The notes: generated by a model not told the origin, from the letters alone. Counted from the stretch's first letter, positions 18,558-33,607 are shown. The stretch: 64,000 nucleotides of DNA from Echiichthys vipera (GCA_963691815.1 OY829668.1:15305643-15369642); one strand, 5' to 3'. Numbers and translations are program-made.

Positions 18558-21500
18558 ATGATTAAGACATGACCAGCGGGGTGTCACGGAGCTCATGTAT
18601 CCGCCTCATGAGGCCCTAAAGTCGGACATAGTAAGGATGAGTCCGGCCTCTTTGCCCTGGAGGCCCACTTCCAACACTCTGAATAACATTGAGTGTATGG
18701 TAAATGGACAGCGGGGTGTCACGGAGCTCATGTATCCGCCTCATGAGGCCTGGAGGCCCACCTCAAAAATAAAGGTTGTCCAATCTGCTCCAGGTTTTCA
18801 GGGCTGATAGCAGACCAAGGGTGGATACCGTTTCCCAAATATCAGCCTCCTAGCTATCACCAATCTCAAGATATAGTCATACCATGGCCACATTACAGGG
18901 CTACTGTACTGTATCTCCCAAGTGCCAACTAATTAAGAGATGGCACTGTAATATGTGTGTTCTGGGGTCCCCAGGAGTGTGCCCTGTTAATTTCAGCCCT
19001 ATAGACCCTTTCCCTGGCATCCTGAGGTACCGGGCTCACCTGGCCTCAACTAAATTTGAACTGCGTGAAGGGAACGCTTTTAAGCCGTTCACCCTTCGAC
19101 TCGGGGCGAAACACTTCTGTCTTCTGGGCTTCTGTCCACTTCTGGCATGTCGTACGGCTTTTGGACACAGGGCCAATTGAGTGTCTTTTTTGGTCTCATT
19201 TCTCCATGTTAGCCCAAATCGTGCATATTTCAACTGATATTGATAGAGCAGGATCCCATGATAGAATTATTGAAGCCTCAAGCCCTTGGGACCTACCGTT
19301 TGGCCAGGGGAGAGGAGTAAGGGTAAAATCCCAATGGCAACACCTTTGCCATTCAAAAAATCAAAACTTCTTGGTCCAATTTGAGGGGGTTCCCAGGGTC
19401 CCAGGTCCCCCAGATTTGGGGCAAACACTCATCTTGGGCCCCAGTTTAAGAATCTAGAAGATGGGAGCTGCAGGTGCTCCGGAAACCGTTTTCACCCCTT
19501 TTGACTTATTCTCACCAGAAGGGTCTAAACCTTAACGGATCTGAGACCATCCCGAAAGCTTGGGCCATGACAGGTCACTTTGCTTTCTGAAAGAGCTACA
19601 GCCTTGAGCTTGACATATGTCATAAAAGGGCTGGCATGGAGCACATATGAGTTGGTTTGAGGTCTCCAAGTGCTTCTGAGCCTCCGCAGGGGGTCGCCAA
19701 AACCCTCCAAAAATGGATTTTCCCATTGTCATATCTCAGCCCTAGAAGCTCAGAATGATGTGAAACTTGGACTGGTTACTCAACTCACAGCCACAAATGA
19801 GTACCTAGAGCATTGAATCTCCAACTCATTTCCTTCCTAGCCAGGTTGCATCTGGCCTAGTTAGCAATGTCCTGGTGAAACGCCGTCAACACCAGGCTAC
19901 TCCTGAGCTCCAGCTGATACTCTGGTATGATTTTGGAGTCTTAATTCAGTTCAGAAATGAAATTGTTACAACTATCTATACTGACCATACGACTGTCAAT
20001 TCAAACGTGTGGCCATTGTACACACCTTGGCCCAATGGCAACACGTCGCGTTAGGCCCCAAATCCGACCTTTTGATCCTTAAGAGGCCCTTTGAGCATGA
20101 AGACAGTAAGCTGTGAGGCTGAAACTCACAGCATGTATTCAGAAAGACCATATGCATGTGCCTTTAGAGTTACAGCGTCCCCCTCCATTGCTTTACCCAT
20201 TTTTCAACATGTTTTGTACTGTAACTCAGAGACGGTAGGGAGGAGAGAGCTGATATTGATACATGTTGTTCCTTGATTGGACAGGAGTGTCCACTGTCAA
20301 TTTCAGCTTGATTGGTCCAACCCTTGGGTAGATATGAAGGGTGTCAACTTCAGGCACCCTGGTCCCCATTCAATTGTATGGCGGGTGGGCCAAAGGAAAC
20401 GACCTTTTGACCAATTAGGGGTCAATTGAGGGTCTTGGCAGTGGGCTGTGAGGCTGAAATTCACAGGATATGTTCATCAAGAACTGGGGAACAACATATC
20501 AGAGTTACAGATCCCTACCCTCTTGTTTAAGCACTGCCCCAGTATATTTTACACTATAACTCAGAGATGCTTAGGAGGAGGGAGGTGAGATTGATACACC
20601 GTGGTCCTCAGTTACCCAGGAGTGTGCAGTGTGAAGTTCAGCCCCGCATCTCACTGCGTTTGGGAGATAAGTGGCTATAAAGGGAGGGGGTCACAGCAGG
20701 GTCTGTGTTGGTCCAAGGAGGTTGAAAATTCGTATTCCTCATGTGTACCCCATGGCTATCAAGTGTGCCAAATCTGAAGCCAATCGGACGTTGTTAAAAT
20801 TTTCACTCTGAGGTGGAATCGGCCTCCTGAGGCCCAATCTGAGGATTTGGTCAAAATCGAAGGTCGAGCGTTCAGGGCTGAACGCTCACCCAGGGGGGAT
20901 GCCTCCCTCCGAATATCAGAACCCTAGCACGCACCAGCCCTGAGACAGAGCCCGGTCCTTTCCCCACACCCTCAATGTTAAACTGTGTTAAAAGGTGGCT
21001 GGATATGACACTATGCATATCTCCCAAGTGCCGGGTACCCGAGAGCTGAGATTGATATGGCATGGTCCCCTGGACGCCAGGAGAGTGCCTTATCGATTTC
21101 AGACTGATAACTCAATGCCCTGGGCAGATGTGACAACTGAATGCTGACCGTGTCCAATCGCCGCACGCTTCCAATTCAAACGTATGGCGATTGGGACAAC
21201 CCCCAACTGGCCATAAATATGTGGACACCTGATTTTCTGAGAAATTGGCATTTTCACCCACAAGGCATTGGGTTATCAGGCTGAAACTCACAGGGTATAA
21301 CCCACCCACCGGGCTCTACAACATATGTGAAGCCCAGCTCCGAAGTCAAAAGTTTTGACCCTCAAACTGACAGTTTTGTCCGTGGACATCAGGTGAATAT
21401 CCAAAGTGCTAAGGAGTACAGGCCTGAAATCGATACCCCCTTATTCCTGGGTTACCCATTAGTGTGCAGTGTGAACCTTGGCCTTGAATATCTGTGCTCT

Positions 21501-23180
21501 TGGGAGATAGGGACCCTGTCACTTTGTCACACCCTAGTGTTACAACGTGTCAAGAGTGGGACGGCGTCCCATTTCCCACACCTTACATGATAAAACGTGT
21601 GTGAAGCTGACACATTTGAGGGGGCCATTGCTTGGCCTGTGTGGGGCCTAGGGGGCTGGGAATTCGTATTCTACGTGTGTGTCCCACGCCCATCAAATGT
21701 GCCAAATTTGAAGCATATCGGACGATGTCCAAATTTCGACTTTGAGGTGAAATTGGCCTCCTGAGGCCAAATCCAAAAATTTGGTCAAAATCGAAGGTTT
21801 TCCAATCTGCTTCAAATTTTCAGGGCTGAATGCTTGCCCAGAGGGGGTGCCTCTCCCAGAATATCAGAGCCCTACCACCCACCCACAGCTATCTCCAAAG
21901 TGCCAAGTACCCAAGAGCTGGCATTGATACCACAGGGTCCCTGGGGCTCCAGGAGAGTGTCCTATACATTTCAGACTCATAACCCAACTCCATGGTGGTG
22001 TACCTGCAGTTCAGCCATTTAGAAAGGGGTTATAGGTCTGAAATTAACTGTGCACATCCCTGTAGTCCCAGAGACAAAGAAATGGTGGGTGCCGGCCCTT
22101 TTCCCACACCCCACATGTTAGGCGCGTTACGTATCCAGGCCAAGTTCCCAAGAGCTGGCATTGATACCACAGGGTCCCTGGGGCTCCAGGAGAGTGGCCT
22201 GTGAATTTCAGACTCATAACCCAACTCCATGGTGGTGTACCTGCAGTTTAGCCATTTAGCAAGGGGTTTTAGGTCTGAAATTAACAGTGCACATCCCTGT
22301 AGTCCCAGAGACAAAGAAATGGTGGGTGCCGGCCCTTTTCCCACACCCCACACGTTAGGCTCATTCCATATCCAGGCACCCTTTGACACACCCTATCTCC
22401 AAAGTGCCAAGTACCCAAGAGCTGGCATTGATACCATAGGGTCCTTGGGGCTCCAGGAGAGTGTCCTGTAAATTTCAGACTAATAACCCAACTCCATGGT
22501 GGTGTACCTGCAGTTCAGCCATTTAGCAAGGGGTTATAGGTCTGAAATTAACAGTGCACATCCCTGTAGTCCCAGAGACAAAGAAATGGTGGGTGCTGGC
22601 CCTCTAATGGGTGATCTATTTTGGAACCTTTGGAAGAAGTCAGGGGTTGAGATATGTTGTTGACTGGGCCTTTGGGAGTATGACCTGTTCATTTCAGCTT
22701 TCTGGCATATACCCTGTTAATTTCAGCTTTTTGGCATAGTAGCCTGTTAATTTCATCTTTTGGGCACATACCCCTGGTACATATTGCAAAAACCCTCTCC
22801 CCCACCCAACACACACACACCCTGAAGGTGTCGGATGGTTTTCCTGGCCCACGGGTTTAGCCCTGGGTAGACGCTGAAAAATAACACAAGTCTCACAAAA
22901 AGTGTCATCTGGCAATACCTTTGGATGGGCATCATGTGACCCCAATGGCGGGAAATACGAAAAATAAGTGTCCAATGGTGGCAATACCTGTTTAACCTAG
23001 TCCAATGTCAATACTTCGAATTTTTTGGCCCAATGGCAATACCCTGGTTCCCCTTGCCCCGGCCAGTACGCTAGCGCCACCCGGCGGATTTTCGCCGCCG
23101 GCGCAGGCTTGTCCCATTTTACACACCCTCAGACAGGGACATTGTCACGCGAAACCCGAGCGCATGTCCATTGCCCCCAC

Positions 23181-23236
23181 AAAACCAGGACCGCAGCAGT
23201 GAGGGCGGCGTATCCTAGCCACTACACAATCACGGA
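23181..23236 (-). pseudogene. Decayed tRNA-like relic, unit 3
   Basis: Same sequence as the unit 1 relic. Confidence 0.6.
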
Positions 23237-23566
23237 ACCGCTGCAATAGTAAGAATGAGTATGTTCCTGCAGAATCAACTAGCTGCTAAACACAGCCTCC
23301 AAAGAGGTGATTAATCTCAACTGTCAACATGGTCTTAACCATCTCCAAATTGCCATCATCATCCATCAAATTAATTATGTCATTCTTTTCATCTGAATTT
23401 GGCCCAACTTAGCTTCCTTGAACCAATTTTCCTTTGTTGACTGTCTTCCATAGCTGTAGCTCTAGGTTTCACTTGCTGTATTTCTAATGTAGCAGAATCT
23501 TCATCAACTTCCAAGATTAAGGATTAGCCTTTCTACTTGTATGGGGCATGCTTCTGACACTTTTGT

Positions 23567-23638
23567 GGCTCCTTGGTGTAAAGGTTAGCACTCTGGACTC
23601 TGACTCCAGTGATCTGAGTTTAAATCTCAGTGGAACCT
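23567..23638 (+). tRNA. tRNA-Gln(CTG)-like gene, unit 3
   Basis: Same sequence and defects as the unit 1 copy. Confidence 0.8.
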
Positions 23639-24090
23639 ATGGCTAAGCTAAAATATAGAGTGACCCTTTGCATTTTTGGGAAACCTTCTCTCTTGTTTGC
23701 TGTCGACACTTGGTCACCCAGATTCCTCCCAATGCCAAGGCAGTAAGCACTTATTTGATTTAGTTTATAGCTACCGAAAACCTACAAACATAGCGATAGC
23801 CACCTTAGTCTAGGTTAAACATACAACAGCAAGTCAAGGATCCTGGTTAGTAGTATTCATTTAAGCTCTAATTTAATATTCTATTTATCATTCCAGTATA
23901 TCTTCCATTCTGACACACATCTCTTGTCACCTCAGAATTCCCTGATTTTGAATGGAATCCCAGGTAGGACTAGACGATACGGGAACCAGAGCAACCGGAA
24001 GAATGACATGAATGCAAATTAAGCAACCAATAGCCTTTCCCGAAATGTACTTGCTTTTCTGAAGGTCTACCGGCTTCTTAAACATGAGCA

Positions 24091-24162
24091 TTCCCTGACC
24101 GGGAATCGAACCCGGGCCGCGGCGGTGAGAGCGCCGAATCCTAGCCACTAGACCATCAGGGA
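24091..24162 (-). tRNA. tRNA-Glu(CTC), unit 3
   Basis: Identical to the unit 1 gene. Confidence 0.96.
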
Positions 24163-24924
24163 CTATGTCACAGGAAAATATGACATGAAAGAAGCAATCG
24201 CCACCCTGTCTCAAAATGTACACTTTACATAAAGGACAGGGATCCTTTGTCACCTCGACCTTCCCAGACCGGGAACAAAACCAGGGGTGTCCAATTCAGG
24301 CACGCGTCCATTGGCGCGAGCGTACGAAACGGGGCCGTCTAATAAAATCCACCCCGCCTCCCCCGGACCCCCCGGGAAAAATCGGGGAGGTGGTCGAAGG
24401 CCGGGGGGTCCGCGCCAAATTGGAACGGAGTATCTAGGCCTTCGGGGGGCCCCGCAAACGGCCCCCGAAGTCGCGGTACATTCCGCAGTACCGCCGTTTG
24501 TCCGCCAGTCGGCGCTGGACCTCGACGTATTGCCATTGTACGCCCATGCAAACGTGCTGCCATTGGGCCAAAAATATCCGCCCTGTCCAATCGTCACACG
24601 TTTTGACAAATTGGAGCGTGCCACGATTGGGACCCCGGCTCATAAAACCCCGGGGCATTGCTCCAGGAGGCTGAGATCGACGTGGCGCACTCCTACCTAA
24701 CTGAGGAACAACGGGTATCAATGCCAGCCCCGTGCTCCTCATTGTTTCTGAGTTACGCTATATTCATACTTGATTTACTGTTTTGACCGGGGTCAAAAGG
24801 GGGACAGCTTTGTAGTAGGAGGCTGATACTCACATATGTTGTAAAGGCCCCTTGGATGAATATCCAGTGTGAATTTCAGCCTCGTAGCGCCACGTCTTGG
24901 GGTAAAAAGGGCAAATTTCAGTTA

Positions 24925-26251
24925 CAGTTTTTCTCAATTGCTAAAACACTAAACCCTGTTGTCTGAACCAATTTCTCTGTTGCTTGAACACACTGATTGA
25001 ATCAATCACTCTTTTGGCAAAACCATGAGCACTTTTCACCTGTTTAGACACAACTTACCAACACATTTTCATTGTGATTCACATGTGCTGCATAATGGTG
25101 AGCACAGGTGGCAAAAGTCAAACACAATTAAAGCACGGTTGTCACTACTTGAACACAACAACTCAAAATTGATAACACTTGTGGCTAATGATGTGAGGGA
25201 ATATATAAAGTCAGTTCAGAGAGCACTGATTTGAGAGGCACTACAATGGATAGAAATCTAAGAGGAAGAGTTTGTGTGAGAGGAGGTCGAGGAGGTCAAG
25301 GTGGTCGAGGTGGTCAGCGAAGACAAAGAACAGTAATATCTGATGAAATCAGAGCTACTGTGATTGACCATGTTCTTGTCCATGGTATGAGCATGAGGGA
25401 GGCCGGACAAAGTGTACAACCAAACATCGCTAGATTCACTGTGTCCACCATAATCCGAAGATTTAGAGAAGAGAACAGGTCTTTTTTGACATTATAGTAC
25501 AGTATGTAAATGTTGAGAGCAAATTACTGTATGGCATATTACAGTATATACTGTACCACAGTATATACTGTAAGTAAATGTATGTTTCAGTACATCACTG
25601 TGCCAATGTACTGTAGTATTGTAATGGAGGGTTAGTCTAACTGTCTGTAGGCCTAGTATTCCATGTATATCTTTTGTAACTGCATCTTCTCTTTTTGTAG
25701 AATTGAAAGACTGTCACATAAGGGTGTGAGGACAGGTATGTTCTCCCCACACCAAGAGACCCTAATTCTTGATATGGTCCGTGAGGACAATGCCGAACTG
25801 TACACAAGTGGCAAATGCATACGGTTTCTGTTTGTTTTGAACAAATAATATGTGTACTGTAAATGCAAAAGATCTTTGTTATTTGTACTGTACAAGTGCT
25901 ACATGTTAATGCACAAGATTTCTGTATTTTTTGTGTAAAGTGCTAAATGCAAGTTTTTTTGTTTTGCAACATGCATTCAGCTTCATGTCCTGAGCATTGT
26001 GTTTTCTATTTTTCTATGTAGTGTTTAGTGGCTGCTCAGTAGTGTTTTTAATTTTGATTGACTTGGGGCATGATTTGACAACAAAGTTCAGTTTTGGGCA
26101 CAGATTGAACTGTTTTGAGGTGAAAGTTTGGTTTTGCAAGAAGAGTCTGAGGGTTTTGTGAATGTAGCTTGAAACTTGGGGTTTGTGTTCACAGTTTAGA
26201 GAAAAGGAGAGAAGCTTTCAAGAAATGTGTCTTAGCAATCGAGAAAAACTG
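24925..26251 (+). mobile_element. Truncated IS630/Tc1/mariner-type transposon, unit 3/4 junction
   Basis: Same ends and length. It carries the AAATGTATG intron variant and the TTATTTGT and TTCTGTAT variants. Confidence 0.9.
25246..25848 (+). pseudogene. Truncated two-exon transposase, unit 3
   Basis: Exons 25246-25478 and 25701-25848. The coding part is unchanged; one substitution is in the intron. Confidence 0.78.
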
Positions 26252-26854
26252 TAAAATCATGTGTCCACATATTAATGGCCAGTTCGAGGCTGTCACTTTG
26301 CCATACGTTTAAACAGGTCCCGAGCGTCGGGTGGACACCTTATGCATAAAATTAATATATCTCCCCAGGGCATTGCTCCAGGAGGCTGAGATTGACATGG
26401 CACACTCCAAGTTAAGTGAGGAGCAACAGGTATCAATATCAGCCCCCTGCTCCTCAGTGTTTCTGAGTTACACTGTATTCATACTTGATTTATTGTTTTG
26501 ACCGGGGTCAGAGCGGGGACAGCTTTGGAGTTGGAGGCTGAGACTCACATATGTTGTAAAGGCTCATTGGGTGAATATACAGTGTGAATTTCAGCCTCAT
26601 ATCACCATGTCTTGGGGGTAAAACAGTCAATTTCCAGTTAAAATCAGGTGTCCACATATTAATGGCCAGTTCGAGGGTGTCACTTCGCCATACGTTTAAA
26701 CAGGTTCCAAGCGTCGGGTGGACACTTTCTGCATAAAATGATTATATCTCACCAGGCATTGACCAAAAAGGCTGAAATTCACAAGGCACACACCTGGAGA
26801 CCCAGGGAACAACATATTTCAATCAAGGGTTTCTGAGATAATGCAACTGCAAGC

Positions 26855-27041
26855 ATGTGTATGTGAGTGTATGTGTATGTGTGAGTGTGTGTACGTGTAT
26901 GTCTGAATGTGTATGTGTGTCCATGTGTATGTGTGTGTATGTGTATGTGTATATGTGAGTGTGTGTATGTGTATGTGTATGTATGTGTATATGTGAGTGT
27001 GTGTATGTGTGTATGTGTGTATGTGTCTGTGTATGTGTGTA

Positions 27042-27072
<31 letters not shown>

Positions 27073-27148
27073 GTGCATGTGTATGTGTTTGTATGTGTAT
27101 GTGTATATGTGAGTGTGTGTATGTGTGTATGTGTATGTGTGTATGTGG

Positions 27149-27180
<32 letters not shown>

Positions 27181-27245
27181 GTGCATGTGTATGTGTATGT
27201 GTATGTGTGTGCATGTGTATGTGTGAGTGTATGTATATGTGTATG
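26855..27245. repeat. TG/TATG microsatellite, copy 4
   Basis: Same length. Substitutions give GTGTTTGTATG at about 27086 and GTATGTATATG near the right end. Confidence 0.97.
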
Positions 27246-30200
27246 ATGATTAAGACATGACCAGCGGGGTGTCACGGAGCTCATGTATCCGCCTCATGAG
27301 GCCCTAAAGTCGGACATAGTAAGGATGAGTCCGGCCTCTTTGCCCTGGAGGCCCACTTCCAACACTCTGAATAACATTGAGTGTATGGTAAATGGACAGC
27401 GGGGTGTCACGGAGCTCATGTATCCGCCTCATGAGGCCTGGAGGCCCACCTCAAAAATAAAGGTTGTCCAATCTGCTCCAGGTTTTCAGGGCTGATAGCA
27501 GACCAAGGGTGGATACCGTTTCCCAAATATCAGCCTCCTAGCTATCACCAATCTCAAGATATAGTCATACCATGGCCACATTACAGGGCTACTGTATCTC
27601 CCAAGTGCCAACTAATTAAGAGATGGCACTGTAATATGTGTGTTCTGGGGTCCCCAGGAGTGTGCCCTGTTAATTTCAGCCCTATAGACCCTTTCCCTGG
27701 CATCCTGAGGTACCGGGCTCACCTGGCCTCAACTAAATTTGAACTGCGTGAAGGGAACGCTTTTAAGCCGTTCACCCTTCGACTCGTGGCGAAACACTTC
27801 TGTCTTCTGGGCTTCTGTCCACTTCTGGCATGTCGTACGGCTTTTGGACACAGGGCCAATTGAGTGTCTTTTTTGGTCTCATTTCTCCATGTTAGCCCAA
27901 ATCGTGCATATTTCAACTGATATTGATAGAGCAGGATCCCATGATAGAATTATTGAAGCCTCAAGCCCTTGGGACCTACCGTTTGGCCAGGGGAGAGGAG
28001 TAAGGGTAAAATCTCAATGGCAACACCTTTGCCATTCAAAAAATCAAAACTTCTTGGTCCAATTTGAGGGGGTTCCCAGGGTCCCAGGTCCCCCAGATTT
28101 GGGGCAAACACTCATCTTGGGCCCCAGTTTAAGAATCTAGAAGATGGGAGCTGCAGGTGCTCCGGAAACCGTTTTCACCCCTTTTGACTTATTCTCACCA
28201 GAAGGGTCTAAACCTTAACGGATCTGAGACCATCCCGAAAGCTTGGGCCATGACAGGTCACCTTGCTTTCTGAAAGAGCTACGGCCTTGAGCTTGACATA
28301 TGTCATAAAAGGGCTGGCATGGAGCACATATGAGTTGGTTTGAGGTCTCCAAGTGCTTCTGAGCCTCCGCAGGGGGTCGCCAAAACCCTCCAAAAATGGA
28401 TTTTCCCATTGTCATATCTCAGCCCTAGAAGCTCAGAATGATGTGAAACTTGGACTGGTTACTCAACTCACAGCCACAAATGAGTACCTAGAGCATTGAA
28501 TCTCCAACTCATTTCCTTCCTAGCCAGGTTGCATCTGGCCTAGTTAGCAATGTCCTGGTGAAACGCCGTCAACACCAGGCTACTCCTGAGCTCCAGCTGA
28601 TACTCTGGTATGATTTTGGAGTCTTAATTCAGTTCAGAAATGAAATTGTTACAACTATCTATACTGACCATACGACTGTCAATTCAAACGTGTGGCCATT
28701 GTACACACCTTGGCCCAATGGCAACACGTCGCGTTAGGCCCCAAATCCGACCTTTTGATCCTTAAGAGGCCCTTTGAGCATGAAGACAGTAAGCTGTGAG
28801 GCTGAAACTCACAGCATGTATTCAGAAAGACCATATGCATGTGCCTTTAGAGTTACAGCGTCCCCCTCCATTGCTTTACCCATTTTTCAACATGTTTTGT
28901 ACTGTAACTCAGAGACGGTAGGGAGGAGAGAGCTGATATTGATACATGTTGTTCCTTGATTGGACAGGAGTGTCCACTGTCAATTTCAGCTTGATTGGTC
29001 CAACCCTTGGGTAGATATGAAGGGTGTCAACTTCAGGCACCCTGGTCCCCATTCAATTGTATGGCGGGTGGGCCAAAGGAAACGACCTTTTGACCAATTA
29101 GGGGTCAATTGAGGGTCTTGGCAGTGGGCTGTGAGGCTGAAATTCACAGGATATGTTCATCAAGAACTGGGGAACAACATATCAGAGTTACAGATCCCTA
29201 CCCTCTTGTTTAAGCACTGCCCCAGTATATTTTACACTATAACTCAGAGATGCTTAGGAGGAGGGAGGTGAGATTGATACACCGTGGTCCTCAGTTACCC
29301 AGGAGTGTGCAGTGTGAAGTTCAGCCCCGCATCTCACTGCGTTTGGGAGATAAGTGGCTATAAAGGGAGGGGGTCACAGCAGGGTCTGTGTTGGTCCAAG
29401 GAGGTTGAAAATTCGTATTCCTCATGTGTACCCCATGGCTATCAAGTGTGCCAAATCTGAAGCCAATCGGACGTTGTTAAAATTTTCACTCTGAGGTGGA
29501 ATCGGCCTCCTGAGGCCCAATCTGAGGATTTGGTCAAAATCGAAGGTCGAGCGTTCAGGGCTGAACGCTCACCCAGGGGGGATGCCTCCCTCCGAATATC
29601 AGAACCCTAGCACGCACCAGCCCTGAGACAGAGCCCGGTCCTTTCCCCACACCCTCAATGTTAAACTGTGTTAAAAGGTGGCTGGATATGACACTATGCA
29701 TATCTCCCAAGTGCCGGGTACCCGAGAGCTGAGATTGATATGGCATGGTCCCCTGGACGCCAGGAGAGTGCCTTATCGATTTCAGACTGATAACTCAATG
29801 CCCTGGGCAGATGTGACAACTGAATGCTGACCGTGTCCAATCGCCGCACGCTTCCAATTCAAACGTATGGCGATTGGGACAACCCCCAACTGGCCATAAA
29901 TATGTGGACACCTGATTTTCTGAGAAATTGGCATTTTCACCCACAAGGCATTGGGTTATCAGGCTGAAACTCACAGGGTATAACCCACCCACCGGGCTCT
30001 ACAACATATGTGAAGCCCAGCTCCGAAGTCAAAAGTTTTGACCCTCAAACTGACAGTTTTGTCCGTGGACATCAGGTGAAAATCCAAAGTGCTAAGGAGT
30101 ACAGGCCTGAAATCGATACCCCCTTATTCCTGGGTTACCCATTAGTGTGCAGTGTGAACCTTGGCCTTGAATATCTGTGCTCTTGGGAGATAGGGACCCT

Positions 30201-31863
30201 GTCACTTTGTCACACCCTAGTGTTACAACGTGTCAAGAGTGGGACGGCGTCCCATTTCCCACACCTTACATGATAAAACGTGTGTGAAGCTGACACATTT
30301 GAGGGGGCCATTGCTTGGCCTGTGTGGGGCCTAGGGGGCTGGGAATTCGTATTCTACGTGTGTGTCCCACGCCCATCAAATGTGCCAAATTTGAAGCATA
30401 TCGGACGATGTCCAAATTTCGACTTTGAGGTGAAATTGGCCTCCTGAGGCCAAATCCAAAAATTTGGTCAAAATCGAAGGTTTTCCAATCTGCTTCAAAT
30501 TTTCAGGGCTGAATGCTTGCCCAGAGGGGGTGCCTCTCCCAGAATATCAGAGCCCTACCACCCACCCACAGCTATCTCCAAAGTGCCAAGTACCCAAGAG
30601 CTGGCATTGATACCACAGGGTCCCTGGGGCTCCAGGAGAGTGTCCTATACATTTCAGACTCATAACCCAACTCCATGGTGGTGTACCTGCAGTTCAGCCA
30701 TTTAGAAAGGGGTTATAGGTCTGAAATTAACTGTGCACATCCCTGTAGTCCCAGAGACAAAGAAATGGTGGGTGCCGGCCCTTTTCCCACACCCCACATG
30801 TTAGGCGCGTTACGTATCCAGGCCAAGTTCCCAAGAGCTGGCATTGATACCACAGGGTCCCTGGGGCTCCAGGAGAGTGGCCTGTGAATTTCAGACTCAT
30901 AACCCAACTCCATGGTGGTGTACCTGCAGTTTAGCCATTTAGCAAGGGGTTTTAGGTCTGAAATTAACAGTGCACATCCCTGTAGTCCCAGAGACAAAGA
31001 AATGGTGGGTGCCGGCCCTTTTCCCACACCCCACACGTTAGGCTCATTCCATATCCAGGCACCCTTTGACACACCCTATCTCCAAAGTGCCAAGTACCCA
31101 AGAGCTGGCATTGATACCATAGGGTCCTTGGGGCTCCAGGAGAGTGTCCTGTAAATTTCAGACTAATAACCCAACTCCATGGTGGTGTACCTGCAGTTCA
31201 GCCATTTAGCAAGGGGTTATAGGTCTGAAATTAACAGTGCACATCCCTGTAGTCCCAGAGACAAAGAAATGGTGGGTGCTGGCCCTCTAATGGGTGATCT
31301 ATTTTGGAACCTTTGGAAGAAGTCAGGGGTTGAGATATGTTGTTGACTGGGCCTTTGGGAGTATGACCTGTTCATTTCAGCTTTCTGGCATATACCCTGT
31401 TAATTTCAGCTTTTTGGCATAGTAGCCTGTTAATTTCATCTTTTGGGCACATACCCCTGGTACATATTGCAAAAACCCTCTCCCCCACCCAACACACACA
31501 CACCCTGAAGGTGTCGGATGGTTTTCCTGGCCCACGGGTTTAGCCCTGGGTAGACGCTGAAAAATAACACAAGTCTCACAAAAAGTGTCATCTGGCAATA
31601 CCTTTGGATGGGCATCATGTGACCCCAATGGCGGGAAATACGAAAAATAAGTGTCCAATGGTGGCAATACCTGTTTAACCTAGTCCAATGTCAATACTTC
31701 GAATTTTTTGGCCCAATGGCAATACCCTGGTTCCCCTTGCCCCGGCCAGTACGCTAGCGCCACCCGGCGGATTTTCGCCGCCGGCGCAGGCTTGTCCCAT
31801 TTTACACACCCTCAGACAGGGACATTGTCACGCGAAACCCGAGCGCATGTCCATTGCCCCCAC

Positions 31864-31919
31864 AAAACCAGGACCGCAGCAGTGAGGGCGGCGTATCCTA
31901 GCCACTACACAATCACGGA
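31864..31919 (-). pseudogene. Decayed tRNA-like relic, unit 4
   Basis: Same sequence as the unit 1 relic. Confidence 0.6.
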
Positions 31920-32249
31920 ACCGCTGCAATAGTAAGAATGAGTATGTTCCTGCAGAATCAACTAGCTGCTAAACACAGCCTCCAAAGAGGTGATTAATCT
32001 CAACTGTCAACATGGTCTTAACCATCTCCAAATTGCCATCATCATCCATCAAATTAATTATGTCATTCTTTTCATCTGAATTTGGCCCAACTTAGCTTCC
32101 TTGAACCAATTTTCCTTTGTTGACTGTCTTCCATAGCTGTAGCTCTAGGTTTCACTTGCTGTATTTCTAATGTAGCAGAATCTTCATCAACTTCCAAGAT
32201 TAAGGATTAGCCTTTCTACTTGTATGGGGCATGCTTCTGACACTTTTGT

Positions 32250-32321
32250 GGCTCCTTGGTGTAAAGGTTAGCACTCTGGACTCTGACTCCAGTGATCTGA
32301 GTTTAAATCTCAGTGGAACCT
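32250..32321 (+). tRNA. tRNA-Gln(CTG)-like gene, unit 4
   Basis: Same sequence and defects as the unit 1 copy. Confidence 0.8.
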
Positions 32322-32773
32322 ATGGCTAAGCTAAAATATAGAGTGACCCTTTGCATTTTTGGGAAACCTTCTCTCTTGTTTGCTGTCGACACTTGGTCAC
32401 CCAGATTCCTCCCAATGCCAAGGCAGTAAGCACTTATTTGATTTAGTTTATAGCTACCGAAAACCTACAAACATAGCGATAGCCACCTTAGTCTAGGTTA
32501 AACATACAACAGCAAGTCAAGGATCCTGGTTAGTAGTATTCATTTAAGCTCTAATTTAATATTCTATTTATCATTCCAGTATATCTTCCATTCTGACACA
32601 CATCTCTTGTCACCTCAGAATTCCCTGATTTTGAATGGAATCCCAGGTAGGACTAGACGATACGGGAACCAGAGCAACCGGAAGAATGACATGAATGCAA
32701 ATTAAGCAACCAATAGCCTTTCCTGAAATGTACTTGCTTTTCTGAAGGTCTACCGGCTTCTTAAACATGAGCA

Positions 32774-32845
32774 TTCCCTGACCGGGAATCGAACCCGGGC
32801 CGCGGCGGTGAGAGCGCCGAATCCTAGCCACTAGACCATCAGGGA
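32774..32845 (-). tRNA. tRNA-Glu(CTC), unit 4
   Basis: Identical to the unit 1 gene. The 5' flank keeps the GACGTG variant shared with unit 1. Confidence 0.96.
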
Positions 32846-33607
32846 CTATGTCACAGGAAAATATGACGTGAAAGAAGCAATCGCCACCCTGTCTCAAAAT
32901 GTACACTTTACATAAAGGACAGGGATCCTTTGTCACCTCAACCTTCCCAGACCGGGAACAAAACCAGGGGTGTCCAATTCAGGCACGCGTCCATTGGCGC
33001 GAGCGTACGAAACGGGGCCGTCTAATAAAATTCACCCCGCCTCCCCCGGACCCCCCGGGAAAAATCGGGGAGGTGGTCGAAGGCCGGGGGGTCCGCGCCA
33101 AATTGGAACGGAGTATCTAGGCCTTCGGGGGGCCCCGCAAACGGCCCCCGAAGTCGCGGTACATTCCGCAGTACCGCCGTTTGTCCGCCAGTCGGCGCTG
33201 GACCTCGACGTATTGCCATTGTACGCCCATGCAAACGTGCTGCCATTGGGCCAAAAATATCCGCCCTGTCCAATCGTCACACGTTTTGACAAATTGGAGC
33301 GTGCCACGATTGGGACCCCGGCTCATAAAACCCCGGGGCATTGCTCCAGGAGGCTGAGATCGACGTGGCGCACTCCTACCTAACTGAGGAACAACGGGTA
33401 TCAATGCCAGCCCCGTGCTCCTCATTGTTTCTGAGTTACGCTATATTCATACTTGATTTACTGTTTTGACCGGGGTCAAAAGGGGGACAGCTTTGTAGTA
33501 GGAGGCTGATACTCACATATGTTGTAAAGGCCCCTTGGATGAATATCCAGTGTGAATTTCAGCCTCGTAGCGCCACGTCTTGGGGTAAAAAGGGCAAATT
33601 TCAGTTA

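Larger units (their letters stand above)
17367..26054. repeat. Tandem array unit, copy 3 (8688 bp)
   Basis: Shares diagnostic substitutions with copy 6: GTGAATATCC at about 21395, CCCGAAATG at about 24040, TTATTTGT at about 25880 and TTCTGTAT at about 25920. It has private changes in the CpG-rich segment (AATCC at about 24350) and in the tRNA flank (CCTCGACC at about 24256). Confidence 0.98.
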